Shown here: piece by piece, positions 1 through 9,050 of the stretch
Numbering within the stretch: the first letter of the stretch is position 1
Layout: every line of letters starts with the position of its first letter
Origin: Coprobacter fastidiosus
GTDB taxonomy: Bacteria; Bacteroidota; Bacteroidia; Bacteroidales; Coprobacteraceae
Direction: 5' to 3'
NCBI RefSeq assembly: GCF_030296935.1
Contig: NZ_AP028032.1
Span: forward strand, 1,860,001-1,924,000
Length of the DNA: 64,000 nt
Notes under the pieces: generated by a model
Told to the model about the DNA's origin: nothing
Database searches by the model: none
The model's input: only the letters and a program-made list of their open reading frames with translations
Program-made: the position numbers and the translations under genes

Positions 1-874
1 ACAAGTAATCCCCCAATATCCCAATCTGTTTCTCTGCAAAAGAAAATTTTGTATCTCGAAAAATACAAGCCCAATATGTCATATTCAAGGCGTAAGCAAG
101 ACCATAGTTTCCAAACTGAAGCTGAGGGCCGTGCAAATGATATGAATAATCAGGTTGTATTCCTTCCCCCATTGTCAAATATATCTCCGAAACAATTACA
201 TTACGGGCCGACTCCAATTCATCTTTATCTTTCTCGAATAACGCTTTATAGATAACATTTCCTGCTAACCACACTTTATTTTGTCCGGTCTTGCCTATAC
301 GAGAACGGCTCAACTGTTCAAGTGCTTTACTTCTTAAATCCTCGGGTAAATGATCTTCCATCATCAACAATGCTGGTCCGAGTATTTTATTAATTCCGAT
401 ATCGGTAAACCACCAATTTGTAGAACAATTGTCGTAATTACACCAATAGTTCAATCCCGATAAAAACACTTTTAGCACCTTATCGTGACGATATAAACCT
501 GATTTTACAGCACAATAGCTTTTTGCTAAATGAAAAAGACGAATTACATGAAAAGACGGGAGCCAAAGACTTGCACTTCGATCTTCATAATTTATATCCG
601 GCCAACTTCCATCCGGCAACTGCGAAACGACCCAATGCTCTATCGTATCACAAGGTAAAAGAATGTTCAAGTATAATTCTTTAACAGATTGATCAATATA
701 CGAACCGTTATCTGTCAACTGAATAATCTCAGATACTATTTTTTCACCTTCATATAATGAATTCGTATGCCATTCTATTAAATTCTTCTTACAAATCTGT
801 ATATCTTCAGCATACACCATATTGAAGAGAAAGAAGAAAAAAACAGATAATATTTTATACGGGTAACCTCCCAT
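1..874 (-). CDS. PL8 polysaccharide lyase, N-terminal part (cut by window edge)
   Basis: This frame stays open from an ATG at 874 to the left edge, giving 291 codons of a longer gene. Residues 1-22 look like a signal peptide ending VYA. The rest resembles the alpha/alpha-toroid domain of PL8 lyases (chondroitin, hyaluronan or xanthan lyases), which cleave uronic-acid polymers by beta-elimination. It has the NWW signature near residue 153, TGQN with Asn199, and an S-Y-H-L-H segment with His248 followed nine residues later by Tyr257 in GNYG. The His-to-Tyr spacing is the same as in the complete PL8 at 3815-6457, so these are the likely catalytic residues. The HGPQ motif after the His is more like chondroitinase-ABC-type members, so the two lyases probably differ in specificity. 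It is the last visible gene of the PUL operon, 60 bases after the FAD oxidoreductase. Confidence 0.8.
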   Translation of the reverse strand, partial: MGGYPYKILSVFFFFLFNMVYAEDIQICKKNLIEWHTNSLYEGEKIVSEIIQLTDNGSYIDQSVKELYLNILLPCDTIEHWVVSQLPDGSWPDINYEDRSASLWLPSFHVIRLFHLAKSYCAVKSGLYRHDKVLKVFLSGLNYWCNYDNCSTNWWFTDIGINKILGPALLMMEDHLPEDLRSKALEQLSRSRIGKTGQNKVWLAGNVIYKALFEKDKDELESARNVIVSEIYLTMGEGIQPDYSYHLHGPQLQFGNYGLAYALNMTYWACIFRDTKFSFAEKQIGILGDYL

Positions 875-934
875 GTATATCAATTTTCAAAAATTCTCAT
901 AATACAATTTTATAAACTCTATTTTTATGTCTGA

Positions 935-2356
935 TTACCGTATATTCTGTCCTTCTTCTTTTAAGCGTTTCCGCAATAAAGTTACATCAACTTCATGCAC
1001 ATCCGGTTTTTCGGAACGAACAGCCAAAGCCCCAGCCAATCCGGCAGCTTCACCAGTCACCAAGCAAGCCGGCATAACCCGCAAACTGCCAAAAGCATAT
1101 TCATCTGTAGATATACAACGGCCTGCTACCAAAACATTTTTCAATTTCTTAGGAGTAAGGCAACGATACGGAATACCGTGAGATTCCCCTTTGGAATAAC
1201 GAGGATAACGCTTTTTCTTGTTCTTTTTATGGACGTCGATATAATAGCAATTCCGTCCTATTTCGTCATCAAAAGATCTCCGTGCCAGCCAATCATCTAT
1301 TGTGAATAAATAATCGCCCACAATACGGCGGCTTTCTCTCAAGCCTAATAACGATCCTGTTGCCGAAAGATAAGAATCTCCGAAAATTTCCGGAGCAAAC
1401 TCATGTAGTCCTTCATCCATTTGTTTCACCAGCTGCCGCCCTCGTATCATTGCATCCGAAAGATCTAAAGGATCAGTACTATTCACCTGTATATGTCCTG
1501 CATTGAACATCAAAAAAGAGGGTGCAGACATTTTTACATTAAAATGAGAATCAGGGATCAAAGGATACTTACCCGAAGCCAAAATTTTATGGATAGGGCT
1601 TTGCGGTTTGGCACCTTCTATCGTATAGCGGGCTTTATTATAATTTTGTTGATTTACATTCGCCATAGAAAAACAGAGTGTCGCAGATTGTACTTTCTCC
1701 GACTCATCTCCATGCAGAAAATCTGCACCGGCCCAGGCTGCCATATCTCCATCTCCAGTACAATCGATATATACTTTCGCTTTATATGCCGTCAGTCCGG
1801 CTTTATTCGACACGATAATCGAATCTATCGTTTCGTCATTTTTCATTTCCACAGCAGATAACTGAGTAAATAACAATACAGAAGCTCCTGAACTCAAAAC
1901 CATTTCATCATATACCCTTTTCAATTGCTCGGTATTTATCGGTAACCAGTTATAACTGTTTTCTGGGACGTGAGGTACACCTTTTTTAGCCGCCCTCATT
2001 ACTTTTTCAGCCAATCCGTTATAAATAATTTTCTCACCGTCGGTAAAAGGACACCATGCATTCATCAGTCCGGCAGTACCCATGCCACCCAGCATTCCGG
2101 TAGATTCGATCAAAAGCGTTTTCGCACCTTCTCTTGCTGCAGCAATAGCAGCAGTGCAACCCGAAGGTCCTCCTCCAACGACAATTACATCCCAACCCTT
2201 TGATATAGGAACAGAACGTTTTCTTAAAGATATTTTTTCTCTATCCTCTGAATTAATCGGTAACGCAGCAGAAACAGACGCAATACCCGATACGGCAACA
2301 CCCATTAAACCCAATTGCTTTACAAAACTTCGCCGTGATATTTTATTTTTTCCCAT
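935..2356 (-). CDS. Secreted FAD-dependent oxidoreductase (FAD_oxidored family)
   Basis: A 473-residue flavoprotein. The N-terminus has a twin-arginine motif (SRRSFVKQLG, residues 8-17) followed by a hydrophobic, alanine-rich stretch, so export in folded form by Tat is likely. Residues 56-76 form the Rossmann dinucleotide-binding motif VGGGPSG, and a second FAD contact is probably IDCTGDGDMAAWAG. A third conserved block near the C-terminus (LVAGRCIS, then RVMPACLVTGEAAG) is typical of PF12831 proteins. The substrate is unknown. It sits between the esterase and the edge PL8 lyase in one operon with short gaps, which suggests it acts on a sugar released from the same glycan, but that is inference. 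Family membership is fairly certain; the reaction is not. Confidence 0.85.
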   Translation of the reverse strand: MGKNKISRRSFVKQLGLMGVAVSGIASVSAALPINSEDREKISLRKRSVPISKGWDVIVVGGGPSGCTAAIAAAREGAKTLLIESTGMLGGMGTAGLMNAWCPFTDGEKIIYNGLAEKVMRAAKKGVPHVPENSYNWLPINTEQLKRVYDEMVLSSGASVLLFTQLSAVEMKNDETIDSIIVSNKAGLTAYKAKVYIDCTGDGDMAAWAGADFLHGDESEKVQSATLCFSMANVNQQNYNKARYTIEGAKPQSPIHKILASGKYPLIPDSHFNVKMSAPSFLMFNAGHIQVNSTDPLDLSDAMIRGRQLVKQMDEGLHEFAPEIFGDSYLSATGSLLGLRESRRIVGDYLFTIDDWLARRSFDDEIGRNCYYIDVHKKNKKKRYPRYSKGESHGIPYRCLTPKKLKNVLVAGRCISTDEYAFGSLRVMPACLVTGEAAGLAGALAVRSEKPDVHEVDVTLLRKRLKEEGQNIR

Positions 2357-2374
2357 ACTCTTCTCTATATTAAA

Positions 2375-3781
2375 TTATTCAACATTCCAATTATCTGTCC
2401 GAAATGAAGGGACAGGAATCCCTTCTGTACTATAAAGTTCCCCTTTAATCCAACTTCTAAATCCATAACGCACTGCGACAGGATTCTTTACTTGATCGTT
2501 CCAAACGACAATCCCCTTTTCTTTACCAATTACAGCTTTTGCAGGATAAAATACCCTATCCTCTCCAGCAACCTCAAAAAGCGTAATCGATTTATTATAC
2601 GATGTCAGCCCGTTCGGAGCATTTTTAAACTGAAGTAGCATTTTTCCATCCTTTACAACATAAGAATCCAGTTCCGGGAAATCACAAGCTATAGCACGTT
2701 TCCCGTATGTCCTATTCATCGCCCAATAGATCAACCTTTTTGCCACAATAGATTTATTTGACGGATGAATGCACTTTTCGATTCCGGCATCTGTAATGAC
2801 AACCATACCGCTATACGGAATATCCTTATACGCTTTCAACTGCGCCTCTCGTAGCAATGCACCATTCCCATTCGGATAATCATACGGAGCAACCTGAACA
2901 TAATAAAAAGGTAAAGTATCGTTATTCCATGATTTACGCCAATCCTTTACCATTTCAGGAAGTAATCTTCTATACAAATCCGGATCTCCTACATTTGATT
3001 CACCCTGATACCACAGAAAACCCCGTATTCCGAAACCGGCAATCGGAGCAACCATTCCATTATATAAAGAAGAGGGTGCTCTACGATGCACTTTAAAATT
3101 ACGGAAATCATTCGGGACAGAAATATTCATTGATTCTAAGCACTCCCTACTCATCCACGGCTGTATTGCTGAACCGCCCCAAGAAGTTTCAATCATTCCT
3201 ACCGGAACTTTAAGTTGTTTTTGTAAAGTTTTTGCAAACAAATAACCGATAAGACTAAAATACCTAATCGATACGGAAGATGCCGTTTTCCATTGTCCTC
3301 TACAAGTGTCTTGAGGGATCAACTGTGCATTACGAGCTATACGTATTAGCCTAATTTGCTCATTATCAGCATCCATAAGAATATCATTTGCATGTAGAAC
3401 TGGTTGGTTTAAACTTCCTCTGACCGTCATTTCCATATTCGACTGACCGCCACATAACCACACTTCACCCGAAAGGACATTACGTACTTCTGCCTTATCG
3501 GATTTACTTTTACACCAAATAGAAAATGGACCTCCGGCAGGAGGCGTCTTTATATATACTTTCCATTTACCCGCCGAATCAGAAGTTACCCTACTCCACT
3601 GTTTGCACCAAGATCCCCGTACCGCAACTTCGGTCATCGGATCTGCAAAACCCCATACCGGCACATAGGAATCTCTCTGAATAACCATATTATCAGAAAA
3701 CAGAGATGCGAGTTTCAATTCTGCATGAACAACAGAAAAAGACAAAATACCGGTTATACATAATAAAATAAATCGACTCAT
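2375..3781 (-). CDS. Sialate O-acetylesterase-type carbohydrate esterase (SASA domain)
   Basis: A 468-residue protein with a type I signal peptide (residues 1-20, ending VHA). After an N-terminal beta-sandwich it has the SGNH/SASA hydrolase signature GGQSNMEM with nucleophile Ser114, the conserved block WYQGESN, and a likely catalytic His in IHPSNK. Members of this family remove O-acetyl groups from sialic acids or from plant and bacterial polysaccharides. No sialidase or sialic-acid gene is nearby, so the natural substrate here is more likely the acetylated uronic-acid polymer cut by the adjacent PL8 lyases (inference). It lies 33 bases downstream of the PL8 gene and 18 bases upstream of the FAD oxidoreductase, in the PUL operon. 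Confidence 0.85.
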   Translation of the reverse strand: MSRFILLCITGILSFSVVHAELKLASLFSDNMVIQRDSYVPVWGFADPMTEVAVRGSWCKQWSRVTSDSAGKWKVYIKTPPAGGPFSIWCKSKSDKAEVRNVLSGEVWLCGGQSNMEMTVRGSLNQPVLHANDILMDADNEQIRLIRIARNAQLIPQDTCRGQWKTASSVSIRYFSLIGYLFAKTLQKQLKVPVGMIETSWGGSAIQPWMSRECLESMNISVPNDFRNFKVHRRAPSSLYNGMVAPIAGFGIRGFLWYQGESNVGDPDLYRRLLPEMVKDWRKSWNNDTLPFYYVQVAPYDYPNGNGALLREAQLKAYKDIPYSGMVVITDAGIEKCIHPSNKSIVAKRLIYWAMNRTYGKRAIACDFPELDSYVVKDGKMLLQFKNAPNGLTSYNKSITLFEVAGEDRVFYPAKAVIGKEKGIVVWNDQVKNPVAVRYGFRSWIKGELYSTEGIPVPSFRTDNWNVE

Positions 3782-3814
3782 AAACTTCTTATTTTATAAT
3801 AGTTTATAGTTTCC

Positions 3815-6457
3815 CTATCGGATAAATTTTTTACTGATAACTCTGTCCGATAAAATCAATGAAAGCAGATAACACCCTGAAGAGAAAAACTTCGAAGGGA
3901 GATAATAATTTTCCATTCCGGAAACAAGAGACAGTTCCCGCTCGACAAATAATCTCCCGTTCATATCCGTAACTCTAAATAGAGCTTTTTGTTCTTTAGG
4001 AGAATATACCGAAAGATTTATATCCCCTTTTTCAGAAACATACTTCAGGTCAAAAGAAACCGTGTCGGTCTGTATCCGTTCGACAGATGAAAGCTCTTTT
4101 TTTTGAAAAACGGCATTCAACCCTCTCCCCGATAAATCTTTTACATTAAAACTCAAAACCAAAGGTTCATAAGAAAGAACAGTTACCCGCTCATCTTTTC
4201 TTATGATCGATCCGGCAGCCAAAGAGACCAATCTTATCATAATTTCATCGGTATTCAACATTGTCGGATCTGACACGGAAACCTCAATCTCGTTCTTTCC
4301 TTCACGTACCATAACCGACGCCTTTTTATCACAATATAAAAAAGGGACACCATCTACAGCGACATATTGAGAAGTCGAATTATTCCAAAAATTCGCGCCT
4401 ACTATCCCCAATGTTTTTTCCATTACTGCTTGTACGGATGACGTATTGCTCAATATTTTTATATCAGGATCGGAACAGTAATTTTTTAACTGAGAAGTAG
4501 TACACGACGGGATCAATACATAACTATAACGATTTTCATCCGAATCAGTATCATCCGAACAATTCCCATGCTCTTTCCATAAAGTCAAATAATAATCTTT
4601 CTGTACCGCCGTACTACCACCTTCATTTATATCTCTCCATGATCCTGTTTGTTGTTGCCGTATTGCTTTCAAATCCACAGATTCCGGAAAATAATAACCG
4701 ACTTCCATTCCGGAATACTTTCCGGACAAATGCGCCCAAGTAACACCGGTCAAATTCAACGGAGCTGTATCCGATCCGAATAATGCATTTTGCTTTACAC
4801 CGTCTACTGTAAAAACATTCCGGTTATCCGAGACCAATTTTCGCTGATCGATATAAGTACACACATTCACCTGACTTTTATTTGTAATGCCGGCACCTAA
4901 TGCGACCAGCTCATCATCAAACATAAACCATGATTTTTTAGCACTCACCACCGGATCTTTCGATTCATAGAACATGCCGGAACAACCATATTTTCCGGAA
5001 ATACCGACTCCTCCTACCCATGATTTTTCAGACAAAGTTTTAGCCTTTGCCGTAGAATTTTCGGCCACAGTCGTTCCTGATATACGATACGGATTTACGG
5101 TTGCCCAAAAATTTCCCTCATAATGGTTCTGATCCGGAGTATATAGATAAACTGCACCATCGGCATTATGCCATCCTCTGATATTCTCACGATTGGTATT
5201 CTCATAATTATATATACGGGAAGAATACATGGATATTCCTACCGCATACGTCGGACGATGCTGCACTGCTCTGTCCATACAGGGAAATTGACGATAAACT
5301 TCGTAAACTTCCCGTACAGGAATATCGGTATTTTCTATCAACGCTTTTGTTTCTTTAATCGCTCGAATAGAATTCATGTACGCATAATAATCCGAAAAAG
5401 TTTTATCAGAAATCAACCAGTCTTTTACCAAAGAAGCAATCCTCAAAGAACTCTCTTCAGGAAGTAAATACCGCAACCGCATCAGAATCTGTACCAATGA
5501 ACGTCCCCTTTTATGGTCTGTAGTAGCAGATCGGGCAATCTCCCGCCCTCTTACCATAGACATCATGCCTCCCCGAAATACAAGAGGCTCAAAAGCTCTC
5601 CATATCCATTCGGAAACCACATTTCTATTCTCTTCAGAAAAATCGATAGAAGAACCATGATATAATATCATCAAGTCGGTTAAAGTAGCTAACAACGATG
5701 TTCCGTAACCACCTGTGTACGGATGACGTTCGTGCTGTATAAACGAACCGTCTTCATAAAACCCGTCACCTTGAGTTACATAATCAAACAAAGGATTCAG
5801 ACTATTACGAGCATAAATAACATCCGTTTCATTACCAGAAATAATGCCCCGTACAGCAATAACCGTCGCTATCCACGCCAGATTAGCACCTGTGTAATGT
5901 CCTACATCCGGACAAAAATGAAATACCGGAAGCAAATACTTGTTCCGTAAATCGGGAGGCATATTATCATACATCAAAACAATGACATTATTCAACCTGA
6001 GAGGAGCTCCGATTTTATAATCCCACCAATTTTGTCCCGAATCATTGGTACTTTCGTTATACTGATTCATATACATCCATTCCAAAGCCGAAAGAATGTC
6101 CGATTTCAATTGCTCATTCCGATACAAGTCCGATCCGTCCAAATTATAAGCCAGAGCCATGCTCTGCAACCGATCATACGATTCAGTTATATCGGCAGAA
6201 CTGCCATATGAAAGATCGTTCCATAACCGAGATCTGCCGGAATCTTTAATCATCGCATCCCACTGCTTTTTTCCGGCCGAAGTCAAACTGGTAATTTTAT
6301 TTTTAATTTCTATTACTTCCGGATCATAGGGATACCCGGTCAACTCATTATACCAATTAAGACGTAAATCGTTTAAATCCAAAGCCAATATAGGCAACGG
6401 TAAACAGAACGCAAATACTAAACAAAAACCTTTTTTTATCATGGTATTCATACTCAT
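3815..6457 (-). CDS. PL8 polysaccharide lyase with T9SS C-terminal sorting domain
   Basis: An 880-residue secreted lyase. Residues 1-26 look like a signal peptide. The alpha/alpha toroid follows, with NWWDYKIG at 143-150 (aromatic patch) and the probable catalytic residues Asn192 (TGAN), His242 (DGSFIQH) and Tyr251 (TGGYG). The central and C-terminal beta-sandwich domains of PL8 come next. The last 75 or so residues form a T9SS type A sorting domain: SVYSP, then FRVTDMNGRLF, then GCYLLSL and a basic end KKFIR. The family cleaves chondroitin, hyaluronan or xanthan by beta-elimination; which of these is used cannot be told. The tail implies export across the outer membrane and surface attachment or release, unlike lipoprotein lyases of typical Bacteroides PULs. 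It starts 12 bases after the DUF5017-like gene. Start alternatives are Met1, Met3 or Met6. Confidence 0.9.
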   Translation of the reverse strand: MSMNTMIKKGFCLVFAFCLPLPILALDLNDLRLNWYNELTGYPYDPEVIEIKNKITSLTSAGKKQWDAMIKDSGRSRLWNDLSYGSSADITESYDRLQSMALAYNLDGSDLYRNEQLKSDILSALEWMYMNQYNESTNDSGQNWWDYKIGAPLRLNNVIVLMYDNMPPDLRNKYLLPVFHFCPDVGHYTGANLAWIATVIAVRGIISGNETDVIYARNSLNPLFDYVTQGDGFYEDGSFIQHERHPYTGGYGTSLLATLTDLMILYHGSSIDFSEENRNVVSEWIWRAFEPLVFRGGMMSMVRGREIARSATTDHKRGRSLVQILMRLRYLLPEESSLRIASLVKDWLISDKTFSDYYAYMNSIRAIKETKALIENTDIPVREVYEVYRQFPCMDRAVQHRPTYAVGISMYSSRIYNYENTNRENIRGWHNADGAVYLYTPDQNHYEGNFWATVNPYRISGTTVAENSTAKAKTLSEKSWVGGVGISGKYGCSGMFYESKDPVVSAKKSWFMFDDELVALGAGITNKSQVNVCTYIDQRKLVSDNRNVFTVDGVKQNALFGSDTAPLNLTGVTWAHLSGKYSGMEVGYYFPESVDLKAIRQQQTGSWRDINEGGSTAVQKDYYLTLWKEHGNCSDDTDSDENRYSYVLIPSCTTSQLKNYCSDPDIKILSNTSSVQAVMEKTLGIVGANFWNNSTSQYVAVDGVPFLYCDKKASVMVREGKNEIEVSVSDPTMLNTDEIMIRLVSLAAGSIIRKDERVTVLSYEPLVLSFNVKDLSGRGLNAVFQKKELSSVERIQTDTVSFDLKYVSEKGDINLSVYSPKEQKALFRVTDMNGRLFVERELSLVSGMENYYLPSKFFSSGCYLLSLILSDRVISKKFIR

Positions 6458-6469
6458 AGTAGTCTGATT

Positions 6470-7447
6470 TTAAGGTTCTACTTCAATTTCTACTTCTCTC
6501 ACAACAGTTTGAGAACGGTCGACATTGGCATTAGTTGCTACAAAAGTCACTCTATACTTACCCGGTTCTTTATAAATATACTTATACTCCGACAAACGTT
6601 GCTCGGTCATGCCTTTCAACGGTGTAGGACGATCCGGACCTAAATCTATCTGCGATTGGCGAACTAAAGGTTTTGTTATCATCCAATTCTCACTTGCTTC
6701 CTGCGATGAAGTACCTGCCGGTCCAAGCAATGTTATAACCGATAAAATTGTCGAACGACAAGCTCCCCCAATTCCGGCATCAACTAATGAAAACCCTGCT
6801 GATGACATATCAGCAATAACTTGTTCTCCGAATAAATTAGTCTCCGTCGATAACTGGAAATCCCGAACATACCATGTTCGACAAGCCCCGGCTATCGCCG
6901 TAGCCTGATTAACATAGCGTAATCCTATATATACAGGTTTACCTTCTTCCATAAATTCATTCATCTTTAAAGTTCCCGAATTGACATAAGTCCCGTTCGT
7001 ATTACCCGTAGCTATCGTAAAACGATCGGTTATATCAGTCCATGTAGCAGCTTTCACATGTGATATATCCGAATAGTTTCCGTTAAAGTCTGATGAAATC
7101 AATATCGAAAAATGATTCTCCTGGACTCCATACTTAGTCGCTGTACTGAAAGACAGATTATAATCTCCACTCTCCAATATTCGATGCTCTCGACAAGAAT
7201 ATTCGCTATATACTTCACCGGTAAATACAGAAATAATATCAGGATCTCCGGTAAACTCAAATACAGCCTGTTCGCCGGCCTTTATTTTAGGCGTAAGCAA
7301 TGTAACCTTAAAATCTTCTACATCACCGCTCAATTCCATCTGAGGATCACAAGCAGTTACCCCAATCAGCCCCCAAAACAATGAACCGATATATACAGAG
7401 GCTCTAAATATCTCTTTTAGATTTATACTTATTTTTTCCATTACCAT
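6470..7447 (-). CDS. SusE/SusF-position surface lipoprotein, DUF5017-like
   Basis: A 325-residue protein with a lipobox GVTAC, so lipidation at Cys33 and an outer-membrane location are likely. The start of the mature part (LTPKIKAGEQAVFEFTGDPDIISVFTGE) resembles the DUF5017 domain of Bacteroidetes PUL lipoproteins; this family call is from memory of the motif. The position right after SusD matches the SusE/SusF slot, where proteins bind glycan at the cell surface. Its ATG at 7447 overlaps the SusD stop (ATGGTAA), so translation is probably coupled. Met3 at 7441 would give a TAATG junction and is an equally good start. The product is probably a surface glycan-binding protein, but no binding residues can be named. 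Confidence 0.8.
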   Translation of the reverse strand: MVMEKISINLKEIFRASVYIGSLFWGLIGVTACDPQMELSGDVEDFKVTLLTPKIKAGEQAVFEFTGDPDIISVFTGEVYSEYSCREHRILESGDYNLSFSTATKYGVQENHFSILISSDFNGNYSDISHVKAATWTDITDRFTIATGNTNGTYVNSGTLKMNEFMEEGKPVYIGLRYVNQATAIAGACRTWYVRDFQLSTETNLFGEQVIADMSSAGFSLVDAGIGGACRSTILSVITLLGPAGTSSQEASENWMITKPLVRQSQIDLGPDRPTPLKGMTEQRLSEYKYIYKEPGKYRVTFVATNANVDRSQTVVREVEIEVEP

Positions 7448-9030
7448 TGAGGATTTTGAGTCAACTTTTTATTTAAAATCATTTCTCGTGCCGGAATAGG
7501 GAACAAAAGATGCCTTTGTGATACATTCCGGAAAGCTAATACAAAAAATTGCCCGCTATATTCCATATCGATCAAATTTTCTATATTTTTCATATTTTCG
7601 ACAAGCTTACCCCATCGGATAAGATCTTGTTTTCGCAATGCCTCAAAACATAGCTCCCGAGAACGTTCATTCATAATTTCCTCTTGGAAAGATGTCTCAT
7701 TGAGTCCTGATAAATCACAGGATTCCGGTTGTGTCAGATCGGTTTTACCGTTTACATCCAATAACCTGAAAGCCCTGCGACGCACAAGATTTATAGCATT
7801 ATAAGCCTCCTGAGTAGGGCCATGATTTACAGCATTATCAGCTTCAGCAAACATTAATAAGACATCGGAATAACGCAACAACGGAAAGTTTTGTGAAGTA
7901 GCATTATTCGCTCTCGGATAAACAGTCTCATATTCCCGACGCCATTTACCGCAATAACGTTTCCATGCATCAAAACCTATGGCTTCCGGACGCGGAATAT
8001 GAGAGCCGTCCTTACCGTATGTATAAGGTGCGATTGCCCAATCTCTTCGCAAATCACCCGTATCATATAAACGGTAAAGATATGCTGTAGCACTTATATG
8101 CCCATAGGCCAACCCTATTTCCTCGCTCTCACTACGCAAACCCAGCCAAGCTCCGACACGCCCCGTCTCACGATAAGAATTTTGGGCATTACCCCAAAAC
8201 TCCACTTCCCAAATACTCTCTTTTATGTCATATTTATCCTGTGCATAATTGATGAATACCTGACTATAATCCGGATGTAAACGATGACCTGATTCTGTAT
8301 CGTCTATTACTTTTTTTGCCCACGAACGAGCTTCGGCATAACGACTTTCATCATTTAACGGATTACCGGCCATACGCAGACAAACCCGAGCTAAAATACC
8401 TCGTACCGCAGATTTCGTGACCCGACCGCCGAATCCTGCTTCCGTAGCCGACTGAACCAAATCTTCAGCCAAATCCATATCTCCGATAATCTGTTCATAT
8501 ACCTTTTCCGAAGGAGTTCTCCCGACTTCTTTATTTTTGAGATCAACAGCAGGAGACAATATCAAAGGAACATCGCCCCAATGTTCTACTAAAATAAAAT
8601 AATAATATGCTCTCAAAAAAAGAGTTTCGCCCTTTATCCGGTCTGCCAATAAAGGATCGACAGCAGGTTTCTGTTCAAGGCTCGCTAATACAAGATTGGC
8701 TCGATTAATTCCATCATACAAAATTTTCCACAGTCCTTGTACTATATTATCGGAAGTAGAAAAATTATATACTTGAGGACCTTCCATTACCTCTTCCCGG
8801 TTAAAATAACCTTCATCAGCCTCATTTCCCATACGACAGATATACTGCTGACCATAGAAAGCCGTATTTCCCAAAATATCATAAACACCGGCTAATGCAT
8901 ATTCCAACTGATCCTCCGTTTCGTAATAAGTCAACGACAAAAAATCATCCGGCTCTGTATCCAAAAAATCTGAACATGATGATAAAAAAGCCGAAAGACA
9001 GGCTACAAGAATATAATATTTATATTTCAT
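7441..9030 (-). CDS. SusD/RagB family nutrient-binding outer-membrane lipoprotein
   Basis: A 529-residue SusD homologue of normal length. The signal peptide ends in a lipobox LSSC, with lipidated Cys19 followed by SDFLDTEPDD, an acidic stretch typical of surface-exported lipoproteins of the phylum. Conserved SusD features include FLRAYYYF with the VEHWGDVPL block, NAINLVRRRA, and the C-terminal ERSRELCFEALRKQDLIRWG and LFPIPAREM segments. It would cap the neighbouring SusC barrel and pass oligosaccharides into it. It starts 20 bases after the SusC stop and overlaps the next gene by seven bases, so the three form a tight susC-susD-susE/F-like unit. Confidence 0.95.
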   Translation of the reverse strand: MKYKYYILVACLSAFLSSCSDFLDTEPDDFLSLTYYETEDQLEYALAGVYDILGNTAFYGQQYICRMGNEADEGYFNREEVMEGPQVYNFSTSDNIVQGLWKILYDGINRANLVLASLEQKPAVDPLLADRIKGETLFLRAYYYFILVEHWGDVPLILSPAVDLKNKEVGRTPSEKVYEQIIGDMDLAEDLVQSATEAGFGGRVTKSAVRGILARVCLRMAGNPLNDESRYAEARSWAKKVIDDTESGHRLHPDYSQVFINYAQDKYDIKESIWEVEFWGNAQNSYRETGRVGAWLGLRSESEEIGLAYGHISATAYLYRLYDTGDLRRDWAIAPYTYGKDGSHIPRPEAIGFDAWKRYCGKWRREYETVYPRANNATSQNFPLLRYSDVLLMFAEADNAVNHGPTQEAYNAINLVRRRAFRLLDVNGKTDLTQPESCDLSGLNETSFQEEIMNERSRELCFEALRKQDLIRWGKLVENMKNIENLIDMEYSGQFFVLAFRNVSQRHLLFPIPAREMILNKKLTQNPQW

Positions 9031-9050
9031 ACTATTCTAAATTTAAAGTT

